DNA of 64,000 bases from Stercorarius parasiticus (lineage: Eukaryota; Chordata; Aves; Charadriiformes; Stercorariidae). The first letter of the stretch is position 1, and every line of letters begins with the position of its first letter. The notes below the pieces were generated by a model that was given only the letters and a program-made list of their open reading frames with translations, was not told the DNA's origin and made no database searches. The stretch is taken from positions 186,001-250,000 of the forward strand of contig VWZL01002565.1 in NCBI GenBank assembly GCA_013396915.1, given 5' to 3'. The position numbers were made by a program, and so were the translations under genes. Shown here piece by piece: positions 48,001-59,910 of this stretch.

Positions 48001-51000
48001 GAGGTTGAACCATGTAAAAATCAGCTGCTACGTTTTTAAAGAATGTTGACTTCTTGTGGCATTGACAGTGCATTGTTCTTTGCTTATACTACTTTTGCCA
48101 GTTCAGATAAGACAAAGATCACATTAGCCTAAACAAAGAAGGACAAGATTAAAGAATCAGCTACATCTCTTTCCTTCTGCATTCTTTTTCAAAAATATTA
48201 ATGTATTCTTGTGCTACTGGCACAATCCTGTGTACTAAACAAGTATTTTTATTCACTTACATGTTCCTGAGATCAGGCATCTCTTTTAATACATGAGTGG
48301 ATTGATAAGTTACAATACAACTGTAAAAACCTAAATCTCAGATTTTGATTATCATTTACAAAATATAAACTTATAACCCCACCCCCCCCCAAAAAAAAAA
48401 ACCAAAACACCAAAATCGACCAACCAAACAAAAACAACCCAGTAAAATATTGAGCAGACATCCATTGGAAATGCATCTGTCAAAAAAAAGAGTTTATGTT
48501 GTCCCTTTGACTATGCATGTCTGCAATGTAGTCTGCATGTCTGACTACTTCCAAAACATTGTATTTTAATGGGCATTTTTGACCTGTCCCACTACAGTCT
48601 TTATAATAAGTTAAAGGTCTGAAAAGACAATGGGTTAATGCTTACTTGTCCAGCCTTGGAAAATTCTTTTGTGGTAGAGCTGAACACTGTGTAGAAACCT
48701 ACTGTATTTGCATCTCTGGTGTTCCAGTTACCCCAAATGGAACAATCTGGTTGTTGCTCTGAGCCATGTCTAAACTGATGATGATGTTGAGCCAGCTTTG
48801 TGGAGTCTGCAAAGATAACCACTACAATGGAGAATATGTTCTGATTGGTAACAGTAATCTTTGTGATACTATTATAAAACAGCTAATGGAACTGAGCAGA
48901 AAAAGTACAATCACACAACAACTAAAATGTCTGTGTAGTAAGTACAGTTTTTTATTTCCGTTTGTTTTAATTGGCCTAAAAAAAAAAAAGAGGAAAGGTA
49001 GATGTAGCAAGACAGTGGATGTGGAAGACTGCATTTTTATAGGTAAACTGAAAGCAGTTGAGGTAATAGTACATAATCCATGAAAAGGGAAAATATTGAA
49101 TTGATTGAATGAGCTATTTGTTAAAAGTTTTTCATCGACTAACTCTAATAAACTTCATAAAACAAAATGAACTTGAACTGCTGCTCCAAACATGAACTGA
49201 ACCCTTGTCTTTTAGAGAAATCCTCCCTTCAGGTATTCAGATCACTTCATAAAATTCAGATTCACAAGTTACTGTAGTTACTGAGGTGTTTTTCCCCTGA
49301 TTTTGGGGATACGCTTATTAAGGGGGTATGAGTTATTGGCCGTCTGGCTGATTTTCTATACTTGGGACTTGATGCAATAATTTCAACTTGTGTCATGTAA
49401 CAGTATGAATGCTACATTAGCTGATATTATTTTAAGTCCTTTTTGCTATGGCATAAATGACTGTGCAAAGTGTTAAACTATGCAAAGTGTTAAACCATAC
49501 AAAGTTTAAGACAATGCAAAATCATTCTCTATATCCTCAAACCTTCTAAAGGTGTCCATTATTGTACTTACTAAGTTATGAACACAAATATCCTCATACA
49601 TATATTCATCTTTCCATACGACTGAATTTTCTGAAACAACTGCATATTCCTCTTATATGTGTATCAGCTTTTCTATAAATCTTTAAGTAAAGCTCTATCA
49701 AACATGTCCTCACAGTTTATTCCAACCATTTGTTAAACTTAAGGGGATAATCACTGGTGTTACTTCTGCCAGTCATCCTTGAAGACTGTTCGGTCAGTTA
49801 ATTGAAATTGGTAAAAAGATCTGGGATTTAAAAAGACACACAGGTAGTGCCTGCTTTCATAGGAATATACCCTTTTAATTCAAAAATATTTTAGGTATCT
49901 AATAATTCAAGTAATAAAGCAAGCAATTTATTTTCACATGAAATATATTTTTTTTGAACTGGAGAAAAAAAACTTTCATCTGAAAGGCTGAGATTAGCAG
50001 GCAGTAATTTATTTCTATATTCAGTGAATTTATATGATAGTTTAGGGAAACTATTTTTGAACTGATGGGTGAAAGTAGGAAACATTTGTACCTTTCATAC
50101 AGAAGCATTTTTGTGTCCTGTTCACTGATGTAATCCATAGGTGCCTTTAACTTGAATTTAAACAACAAAGTCCAAACAAACTTTCCTTTTTTTCACTGCA
50201 AGAAACAATTATCTTGAGGACTGATCCTTCCCTCTTTAAGATTGATTTTTGAGATAAGGTAGATAAATCACTCTCCAGACATGCCTATTTCTTGTTATTG
50301 ATTACAAAGGGAAGTGATTGCCTCAGAAGTCTGATTTTCAGACACAGTAAGTCAGTTGAAATGAATTCGACCTAAAGGAAAGAAATTCTAAATTTGTGAT
50401 TCCAAAAACTTAATCAACTTATTCTCATCTACCAAAATTAAATTTGTCTCTTACCGTATTCTTGTTGCACTTCTACATGTTTGTTAGGCCAATGTTGAGG
50501 ATAGGCCAGGCTAAGAACATCTGAGTCTCCATCAGTGGGATGCTGTCGGACATAAAATCAGCCTCCCTTCTCTACATGTGATACCACCATAGGAAATTCA
50601 GGCATTATTTCTCCCTGTATTATTTGTCTTTTCCTTCATAATAGATAGTTCATTTTAACTGTCTTTAGGGTGAAATTCTAAAACTCAGTGTATCTTTGCA
50701 GTGTTTGAAGAAAGAAGAGGATTTTAATCTGTTCCAAAATGAGAACTGTTTCCATTCTGATTTGTATGGCTTGTCTTTTGGGGTTATAGAAATGTAACAC
50801 ACTTTGAAAAGTCTGTAATCCCACCATAATAAAGGGAATTTTTAATATTTGCATTATAAGTTATGTCAAGGGTTCCCAGAGTAAAAGAGTGGATATGAAA
50901 TCTAAGTAAATTAATTAAAAGTTCTTTAGGAAAATGATCCGCATTTCCCCAGAGAGATATTTTTATATTTTTAATACAAAATCATCCTGCAATTTTAAAA

Positions 51001-51526
51001 TAAGAAACTCCATCTTAATGGTAATTTAAAATTTGATAGCATATTTTGAGACTAAGTACTTTACTGGAAACAATGTTCAGTAACAAAATACATGACTAGG
51101 TTTGTCGTGTGTTAACGTGCAAAATCCTCACCTGGGACACATTTTCTCACCATTAAAGGAGAAATTAACAAGTCAGTAATTGGCACTCTGAACTTCATTA
51201 GTGTGTAGCTCACCAACAATCTACCTCAATATCTGCAGGTCAGGAGACAGCCACTGCAGAACAATACCCACTTCTTATGAGGGTTTTAAGTGAAAATATA
51301 TGCACCCTTGCAATAAAATTCACCTCTCTATTTGCATACATAAGGTTAGCTCCCAAGACCATTTTCATCTGGTCACAGAGCACAGATCTGTCTTGTAGAG
51401 GTAGAAAATGAAAAAGACTGTATTGGAGAAGCTCCCAGGAGAAATACTGGGTTGTTTTTTTTTTTTGCTTCAAACTAATGCAAAAACGCACCAAGTTGCA
51501 GAAGGGCAGAGATGCAGAGCAGCAGG
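45080..51526. other. AT-rich non-coding stretch
   Basis: No gene or RNA gene seen over 6.4 kb. Items noted: the 17-bp tandem repeat at 49464-49520 and C9/A11 runs at 48377-48401. Frames of up to 105 codons (48766-49083 +) show no domain. Confidence 0.5.
49464..49520. repeat. 17-bp tandem repeat, about 3.4 copies
   Basis: The unit TGCAAAGTGTTAAACTA repeats at 49464 and 49481 with one difference, then twice more in decayed form (from 49498 and 49515). Confidence 0.85.
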
Positions 51527-51806
51527 GCAAGAAAGGAAGAAGACACTGAGAGAAAGAAGAGAAAGAAAAAGTGCATGAAAATGAAAGACAGAAAGAGAAA
51601 GAGAGAGAAAAAGAAAGAGAGAAATAGAAAAAAGATAAAGGAGAGTGAGAAAGAAAGAAGAGAAAGAAAGAACAAAAGGCTGGGAAAAAAAGAAAGAAAC
51701 AGTGAAAGGGGAAGAAAGAAAGAGAGAAGAAGGAAGGAAGGAAGGAAGGAAGGAGGAAATTAAAAGAGGTTGAGGTCGAGGAAGAGGAAGAAAGATAAAG
51801 AAAAGT
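51527..51806. repeat. Purine tract, (GAAA)n and (GAAG)n
   Basis: About 280 bp, nearly all purine on the + strand, with irregular GAAA, GAGA and AAAG words and a short (GAAG)n array near 51728-51752. The 83-codon + frame and 66-codon - frame over it are Lys/Glu/Arg or Phe/Leu/Ser translations of the repeat. Confidence 0.95.
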
Positions 51807-53897
51807 AGGTTATACAGTGCCTTGTAGTGTTTAAATTGCAGGTTGAATTGTTTTCCTCTTGCTGATACTCATGAAAGAAGAATTTAAATATTGTATTATT
51901 GAATTATATTATTCAGATTCAAACAAGCAATTTTTTTCTTGTTTAATTGATTTCTGTTAGTGAAGTCCCTAGCAAGTAAACTTAGTTAATTGAACACATT
52001 CTACGCTGAATTGTAGAAGATTGTCATGACTATGTGATGAAATTCAGTGCAACGGAATTATAATAGTGAGAATTCAAGTAAGTTTTGAGTGGTCGGATTT
52101 TTTTTTAGTTTGTTTATGTGGGTCTTTTTTTGCTATCTGATCATGGGTTTGTCTGTATTTCTTTAGTGTAATTCTTATGTGAGTAGGCATCAGTTCTGTT
52201 TATAATGAACAAGGACGGGGAATTTAGGTTTCCCATTTCTTAATAAGGACATAATTCTCAGAAGACATACATAGCCATATATATTGATGAAATCAAATAG
52301 CAGGTAAGGCCCAGTGAGAAGTATAAGATTTGTCTCAGGACAGTTTTAATAAAAGTTGTAAATAATTTTAATTATTTCAGAAGACAAACAGAGAGAAGGA
52401 TCTGTCAAAGAAAACAGTCTGTAGAAAAATACAACTGCAAACTCCAACATTAAGACTATGGCTATGTTAATAAATAAGATAGTCCAGGGACTCTTTGGAC
52501 CTCAGGCTAGTTGGCACACATAGCATTTTTCTTTACAGTTAAGCTCTCTTAACCCTCTAAATAGATCAGCTGTGTTCAAACTGCTATTGAGAATGATCCT
52601 TGGCTCAGGCTTTTTCTGGCATAAAGTTAGACATGTTTGGGACTACGCTAGCAATTTTGCGTTATAGGTAACTGCATGCCAGTGCTCGGGCCCATGCCAT
52701 ATCCTATTAGATCAATTGTTACAGAAGTATCTCAAAATCATAAATTGCTTGGCTCAAATACTTGGGTTGGATTATTACCCCCAGTGATACCTACAAGGCT
52801 GAATAGTGCAGGTCTAGATCTATATAACTTCGGATCCTGAGAGAGCTGACAAATCTGTTAGGGCATTTATATGCAAATCTATTTTATCTATATTTAAATT
52901 AAAATTAGGAGTACATTTCCCCTATTTCTTTATGCAAACAAAAAAAACATTTTTTTTTTCTGAGGGCAGTGTACACATACCTGGGCTAAATCATGTTTTG
53001 AAGTATTAGTTTGTTTAAAACCTAAACCAGTTGTTTCTCTAATTGTTGTACCTCAAAGTGACTTAAGTAAGTGGGAAAAATCTGGCCCCTGGCAGTCTTT
53101 TTTTCTTGCTGAATCTTCCATGAATCTAACTGATAAATGGTTCACAATCCTACCTCAGATTTTCTGTTCAATAAATAGTGTAAAAGAAAAAAAAAAAGGA
53201 AGATGTAATTTTGTATATCACCTTGTAATTATCTCTGTGTAGTTTCCACTCCATTAAATCTCTTCATACAATTCAGAAATTCTTCTCATTTCTTGAAACT
53301 AACTAGGGTGGAAATTTGACACTAATGAAGACACCTGTTCTGCTTCAGTCCAGTTTTTGTAGAAGGTGCCAAGAAAGGAACAAAAGAGATTTTAGTCCTC
53401 TAATTTTTTTTTTTATAGTGAGAAATGCAAGAAAATATTCAGCTTATTCAGAAGCAGGTTTTAGAAGTTGAAGAAGATACCTATGGCAGTGATGGATGAT
53501 CACAGAAACAAAAGTTGGAATAAATTCAAAGACTGAAAACAGAAGTTAAGAAATTCACGCAAGAGTTGCAGTGCCAGGTTTTTAATACTAAGATAAATAA
53601 AACATTGCAATAATTTGTAAAGGAATATGGGAAAACACTTTCTGTTGGAAATGTATTCATTTCAAAAGCTCATGTTGTAACCTCAGTTTCTCTGGATGAG
53701 GTTGTAGCAGCTGGCATGGGTTAAAACCTTAGGAAAAGGAAGTAGCCTAGTTTTAAGAATGGGGGAGCATCTCCAGCATGAACATGTAAATCACTGAGAA
53801 GTCTGCAAAGAAATGGAGAACATTCCAGGGGGGGTAGATTTTTGGAACCAGTGATGGCAACAGCCAGGTGTTAAGAACCACAGAAACTCGAACAGAT
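51807..53897. other. AT-rich non-coding stretch
   Basis: No gene or repeat family recognised. The last 180 bases become less AT-rich and might belong to the element that follows. Confidence 0.45.
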
Positions 53898-54149
53898 TGA
53901 TCAGGAATCATGTTTTCTCTAACTGATCATACCAGTGACCGTATCCAGAGAGAGAATGGAGTAAGAAAGAGGCCTGGGACCCCATGGTCCTGCTCCAGGA
54001 CCACACACTGCATGGCAGGGACATCGGTGTTGATCTGCCCAACCTTCCTTTCAGACTGTGCAATACCTTCCACAGGACAGGGAACTCCTAAAAGTGTGCA
54101 TGTATCTATGGATAAAATTTCTTGGTATGCAAGTGTCTGCACTGTCCAT

Positions 54150-54167
54150 TGGTGTCAGAAGTGAGAT
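54150..54167 (+). other. Primer binding site, tRNA-Leu type
   Basis: Starts TGGTGTCAGAAG, the expected TGG opening complementary to a CCA tail. By memory of tRNA-Leu primer sites, it differs from the expected 18 bases at about two positions. It starts one base after the LTR end at 54148, which is the right place. Confidence 0.65.
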
Positions 54168-54413
54168 AACGATTGCGTCAATCACAGACACCTGTGGTAA
54201 GGGGAGGAAGAAAGAAGAACCTCTGGCCCCTGGATAGGAGGATGAACGGGACTTCTTAACATGCTGTTTCACCCAAATGCATGCCCCTGTTGGAAGGGGA
54301 GGGTAGAGAATCCTGACTTACTGGGAAATGAACTTCAGGAGGGGTTCAACCTGTATAAGGGGAACAAGGGAAAATGTGCAACCTTAGTGTGATGTTGAAC
54401 CTTCGTATACAAG

Positions 54414-54539
54414 ATGTTAGTGGAAAAAGCACAGAAACTGGAGGAACAGAAGGATGATCCAGAAAACAATGCAAGTGCATTAGAAAATAGTGATGACTTA
54501 TTGAAGAGAAACTCTGAGAACTGCCCACCAAGACTGTGA
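54414..54539 (+). pseudogene. Short open frame in the retroelement interior
   Basis: 41 codons plus stop. The product is rich in Glu, Lys, Asp and Asn with a Leu-spaced, coiled-coil-like first half. It could be a scrap of the gag region or chance. No retroviral motif (zinc knuckle, protease, polymerase) is present around it. Confidence 0.25.
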
Positions 54540-54776
54540 TACAAAGCAGAAAAGTGCACAGAGAGCAGTGGTGGAGCTGGCTTGCCCCAAAGTGGAAGTG
54601 GCTGCCTATGAAAAGGGCTACGTTCTCAATCTCTAAGGTCACTGCAGCCATGTGCTCCTGACTGGGACCTGGAACCCTGTCCCCTGGGACAGGGACATCT
54701 GATCTTCCTTTTTCTTCTCCTCCAAGGACAAGGGGGTTTGTTCTACAGAAGGGGGCAGTCCCCATCACAATCATTA

Positions 54777-54793
54777 AACAAGAAAAGTAGGGG
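54777..54793 (+). other. Polypurine tract before the 3' LTR
   Basis: An all-purine run apart from one T (54788) and the leading bases, ending GGGG immediately before the TG at 54794. Plus-strand priming of LTR elements starts at such a tract. Confidence 0.5.
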
Positions 54794-55050
54794 TGGAGCA
54801 GATGCTTTTGCACCAGGGGCAGCCTAAGGCATATGACCAGGGGGACAGCACAAGGTGCTCAGGCTGCTGCAATGCAGTCCAAGTGGCCACAGTGGCATGT
54901 CACGACCCATGCCTGCACCCTCGCAGGATTGTGAGTGCTGGGAGGAGGAGTGATCACATGGTTGCTGCAGTGCAAGGAAGACATATAATTTGTAAAATCG
55001 CATACATCTATGATTAAATGCTTGGTATCCAAGTCTGTTCAGTCTGTACA
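54794..55050 (+). mobile_element. 3' LTR of the small retroelement
   Basis: Starts TGGAGCAG, ends GTACA, with an ATTAAA polyadenylation signal at 55013-55018 about 35 bases before the end. The second half matches 54094-54148. The first half is only weakly similar to 53898-54050. Confidence 0.55.
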
Positions 55051-55689
55051 TTGTCATTTGGTCTAACCATGACAGAGGTGGCAGGGGCGTGTGTCTCCTG
55101 TCAGCAATGCTTTGTGATGCTGCAATCAGAGCATAGCTATAAAGCTCTTACCACTTTCCACTTTCACTCATTATTAACATTTTTGGCTGTAGTTACAGAT
55201 GAAAACCAAATCATTATGTTAATTACATGACTGCCTTGTCTGAAGAGTTGGTGAAGCTGAATGGTCATTTAAGTTGCTTCCACCCTTTCGTCAAAATTTA
55301 TTCCAGTGTGCTGAACTTTCTCAAATAAGCACTAGTTTGAATTAGGATCTCTCCAAAGGCAAATGTCAGAAATAAAACTCTCAAAGCACTATGCAAACAG
55401 ATCTAAAATCTCAAACCAGACAGCTTGAACTAGGCACCCAACATTTGCCTGAAGTCAGAGAGAGTGAATCCATCTCAGTATTCCTTGCTTAGGTGCCTCG
55501 GTTGATTGCCTAAAAGCAAATGGAAGGAACCTGAAACTTGATATCAATGAACCTCTTTATTTTAAAGAAGAGTTATTTTCAATAACCTAGCGATATCAAG
55601 AGATTATTCTCTTATCACAGAGCTTTCCTCCTCCTATGTCTCTACTGTGAATTTAGAACAAAGACATCCATACAACGCTGACAAGAAAT
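55051..55689. other. Unassigned sequence
   Basis: Nothing firm. Words such as CTAGGCACCCAAC and TTAGGTGCCT near 55433-55497 hint at very old repeat sequence. Confidence 0.35.
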
Positions 55690-55930
55690 CCCAAGGAGCT
55701 CTTAGGAATGCAAAGTTGAGATCAGACCATGGGTTAGGCCCAAATCAGTGGGGCCAATGGCTGGGTTGGTCAGGGCTGTAGCAGAACTGGAGACTGGCAT
55801 GCCTACAGCATTGCTCAGGAAGGGACTCATGGACCTAAGCTGATCTGAAATGGGTCTCCTGGGACAATGGGTAGGGTTTGGGGGGGGTCGGTGAGGAGGG
55901 CAGGACTAGTCGGCACCAGTGAGGCCCATT
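55690..55930. other. GC-rich block, unclassified
   Basis: Distinctly richer in G+C than its surroundings, with GGGG runs at 55880-55890 and CpG sites. No open frame of note and no family recognised. It may be old repeat sequence. Confidence 0.4.
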
Positions 55931-58900
55931 AGAGCATTCAGATAGGGCCTCGGCAATTTTCATTAATGAAAGTCGTACTTAGAGAGCAAATATGGGGTCT
56001 TAGGCATGGAGAGGAACTTTAAACTAAGCTTCAGGGTGTGATCTTCATTGCACTGATTTTGTCTTATGCTTGTGTTTTCCCAAATGTATTTTGTCGTCTC
56101 AGACTGGAATAGTTCAATAAAAGAACTTACATGTGTGACACTTTGTCTCTTGATACCGTTGCCTGAAAGTCTTTTTAAACTGCTTCCAACTCAAACCTTC
56201 AATGTAGGGGCAGAGTACTTCACAGTTTCATCTATATCAGGCTGTTTAGGTTTTTTTTTTCTGAGAATGGCAACACAGTTAGTACTGGAAAAGTTTTGGG
56301 TTTTTTTTTTCTGTTGTTGCTGCTTTTATTATTTTTTCCATAGCACTTTATTTGTTAATGTTCATGTTCCTGTTAATGCTTCAGCAGAACTCAGAAGCAT
56401 TCTTTGTAGTGCCAAAGCTGTGAAAGGAAGGTTAGCACTTCAGTGGAAACACAGCAGAAACACGGACAACCTAGGGATGAATTTCAGAACATTGAAATAG
56501 TTAAACACTGATCGTAATGGCATGCCAATAAGAAGTATAAATGGCTCACAGATTTCTGCTGACTGCCTACTTATCAAGGAAGTCTGTTGGTAGAGGTAAG
56601 GATATTTGTGCCCACAGAACCTCTATTTTTCAATTTAATTCTATTGATTAATAGGTTTATCTACTTCTTTATTACCTGAAGGCATTAGATAATGTGAATT
56701 TAAAAAACAGAGCAGAGTAGGAGTGTGTAGCCCCATCCATGTATTGTGCCCCTTATTGTATCTTCAAGGAGGACCATGTGTCAGAATCAATACAGGAAGC
56801 AAAACACCACCAGAGAAACTCTGGGAGTAATTCTGCTTGAAGCAAGAATAAGTGTTTCTGTGACTTTGAAGAGTAGAGAGAAAATGTGGATATCACGCCC
56901 TATTTGCTGAAAATTATCATTTTAGTCTTTACCCAAGAAGCTTTTAAAGCAAGGTGGGTTTATAGAGCCAGCACTTTACAGAAAACACTGAAAATTCCAG
57001 GAGATACTTGGAATTTAGAAATCTCTTGCTCAAGAAAAATCAAACTTTCACATTTTGCCTGATCTTCATTTGATGAAACAAGATGTTTAGAAAAACCCTT
57101 TTCTCTCTCGCAGTCAAAGCAAGGACAGTTGTACCAAAAAGCTTTAAGGGAATCACAAAACTACATAATCTCTGTCAGTAAATGACACATCAGGTGTTCC
57201 ATAATGTCAGCTTCTTTAAAATGAAATATTTTGATTTCCATTTGAAGCTAAATGAACCACAGAAAATAATTCAATTAAAAATACATCAAAATAAAATACA
57301 GAAAGGATTTTACCTGCAAGCAGCAGACAGTTCATTCCATATTCTAAATTTTGCCCCCAAAAGAAACTGGTTATCATTACATTCTATAGCCGTGGCAACT
57401 GCCTTGCTGTTATTTTTGATTAATTTACCTTCTCAGGTTAAAATGTCTTACAAGTTAATCCACTGTGTAACTGAGTACCAGAGCTTCCCCACCCCTTTGC
57501 TACAGCAGCCAAGGTTTTAAAACAATCAGACCCAGTACACAGATTTCTTGTCTGTAGAATGAATAGGTAAGTATGAACCCTGAGCTACATTTTACAGTGT
57601 TGAAAAGTTGCAGTTTCAGATACTTTTGAGATATTTTAATAACAGTTACTATAGGTTATTAAATTTTCAGATGATTTTAAGTCTTCCAAGAATGATTTTG
57701 GAAAAAAACCTCAAACAAACAGAAAACTCTTCACCCACTAAAACAGCATCTGGCATTTGACCTTCAGTCAGCCAGTAAATCTTCAGTCATTTAGGAAATT
57801 CAAGGTCCTTGCAAGGTGTAGTTCCTCTCACTCTAAAATAGAATCTGAAATACAGCTAATGAATGGCACTCTGGTGGTGCTTATTTCTCCTCTTTGACTG
57901 TAAAAGGGCTGATGATGACTTTGACAGTAAAGTTTAGTCCTCTTCAGTGAGTTTAATCCCACAGAAGAAAAATCACTCTTTTGCTGATAAAACACACTAT
58001 CATGGTTGTGCCACATTCCTCCTTTTTGATGAAACAACCTAGACTTGTGTCCTGATTTTAGTGGCCAACCCAGCCCAAACCACGACAACTTAAAATGCTG
58101 AGACCTGAAATGAGACCAGCAATCACTTGTCCAACCCTCTATTTTGCGCATTATAGGTAATACAACACTGACAATAGGAAAAGGTATGGTTAAAGTGAAA
58201 CAATAATGTTGCTCTGTACTCCTCCTGTGGATTGGTTTTGAGATTTATGGGACCACACAAAGAACAAAATACGTGCAACATCATATTAACCAGTAATGAA
58301 AGCATCCACTTGAAAAGGGAGCTGTCGTCTGTTCCAGGTAGAGCTCAAGTACTTACATTAAACATTCACTGTATAAAATCCAAACAGACATTACGGTAAG
58401 CTGTCTGCCTTAAGGCATTCACCCACCATAGCTTCTAATGTGCATTTTTATTTTTGTGGTTGTGGTAAGTTTGCTTGATGATCTGTATTTTTCTAGCAAC
58501 CCTTTTAAAATCTGGACCGTAACGCTACAAAGTATCCTAGCATATGTCTCAGAGCATTGGCTTTCAGTATAAAATATTTTGTTTTGGCATAGGGTACCCA
58601 GGAAGTAAGTATAGGCATCTCCCTAGTTAATCCCAAACCAAAATTTCCACTTTCTCTAACCACCTTCCATATCCTGCAGCTCATCATTAAGTGCCCTATT
58701 GTCTACCTGGTCTCTCTGGGCCTTCCCATGTAAAACTGCCGTTTCTCTGAATCATCTCTGCCAAATTTCTTCTCTACTGCCAGAACTACTTCAGTGTTGC
58801 TAACTTACGCACATGCCATTTGGCACTCAGCAAGATCTATCAGAATTTCCAATTTATTGGATGCCCTCTATTCTCCACTTGGCTCCCTCTCCTCAAATAA

Positions 58901-59613
58901 TACCATGCTTCCATTTATAATCTTACAGCCACAATGCAGATCACACTGTCAAGAGCTTATGAGAAAAGAAAGGGAACAGCTGAGAGGAAACAGGATAAAG
59001 AACGTTGTTGTGTACCAGTCTGCTACTCTTCATCTCTTCTACCAGGCTTCCTGTTTTGTTTGTTCAAGTCAAACATGTCTGCATTTTCTATTTTATCAGG
59101 TCTGGGTTACTTTACTACTTTAATAATTGTGTTTTTTTCAGTGTAGTTTTTTCTTAAAATAATACAGTATCTTCGGTTTTCAGATGGGCATGAATAAATG
59201 GCCCATTTAAACATCCACAGCTCTTGACATTCTCTTCCAAGTCATGAACATATGTACTGTAGGTAAGCATATGCTCACTAGACTTTTAAACCTGTCAAAA
59301 GCTTATATACAAGCAGATGTGAATACAAGCCTCCCTGTTTGAAACTTTGCATCCTTCTTATATATTAACATGTAGTCTCACTTTCTACAATACCAATTAA
59401 GAGTGAACTTCTTTTAGTATCCTTATCATGACACAGCCAACAGGGTCAATGATTTTTTATGGTCTGGTAAAACATAGGTTCATGTTCACAAACAGGACTT
59501 TATGACTAGAATCAGAGGCTAATGGGCTCATAATCTATTTTTAAGACAAGCCACAATAAGCAACCCCTCAAATGGAAGGAAGTCCATGAATAATGGCTTG
59601 TCATCTAGCAGGA
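55931..59613. other. AT-rich non-coding stretch
   Basis: No gene confirmed. The 144-codon + frame at 56066-56500 runs through two T-runs that give Phe/Cys-rich sequence and looks accidental. The 112-codon + frame at 57182-57520 has no recognisable domain. Confidence 0.45.
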
Positions 59614-59910
59614 GCCGATAGTTATGTACTCAGGAATGACCTTAGTATGTTAATCCATTTTCAAGGAAAGCTGAACAGTCACCTACCTGGGCTGCCTCCA
59701 AGGCTGACCCATTTAATTTTCTGCCTGGGAGACATCTCAGCGTTCTGCCTTCCCTTCCAGACCAAAGTGAATAGTTACTTGCCTGGGAGGCACTATACCA
59801 AGTTTGATGAATTGCCTCACAGGCTGACTCAAACCTATACCTGTCTGGCAGGCACTGTCTTTCTATTGACCTAATTATTAAGCAGAGAGTAACAGTTACG
59901 TATCCTAAGA
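59614..59910 (+). repeat. Diverged, irregularly spaced direct repeats
   Basis: A core like AAGTGAATAGTTACTTGCCT recurs at about 59614, 59669, 59765 and 59886, and a second word AGGCTGACYCA at 59701 and 59821. One frame (93 codons, 59593-59874) stays open across three of the cores, giving repeated NS(H/Y)LPG and RLT elements in the product. Spacing is uneven (about 55, 96 and 121 bases). Whether this is a minisatellite, an old duplication or a coding remnant cannot be decided here. Confidence 0.45.

Larger units (their letters stand above)
53898..55050 (+). mobile_element. Small, internally deleted LTR retroelement with both LTR ends
   Basis: Two related ends (54094-54148 and 54994-55050) share ATCTATG, CTTGGTAT, CAAGT and a closing CA, at roughly three quarters identity by eye. 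Directly after the first comes a primer-binding-site match (54150-54167). Directly before the second copy comes a purine run and a TG start (54794). This gives a 3' LTR of 257 bp and implies a 5' LTR starting near 53898, which I could not fix precisely. Only about 640 bp lie between the LTRs, so gag, pol and env are absent as genes. The tRNA-Leu type primer site points to an ERVL-like lineage. No target duplication could be identified. It could be a deletion derivative or a naturally short non-autonomous family. Confidence 0.6.

Noticed and set aside
48601..48822. Minus frame containing VIFADSTKLAQ, briefly reminiscent of a reverse-transcriptase FADDTKL motif
   Set aside because: No other reverse-transcriptase motif is in place around it and no CR1 tail follows; likely chance.
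51475..51763. Lys/Glu/Arg-rich + frame and Phe/Leu/Ser-rich - frame
   Set aside because: Both are products of the purine tract.
54346..54813. 155-codon minus frame, the longest in the window
   Set aside because: It is antisense to the interior of the small retroelement and has no recognisable domain.
56066..56500. 144-codon + frame
   Set aside because: Its length depends on two T-runs giving Phe/Cys stretches; no domain or splice context.
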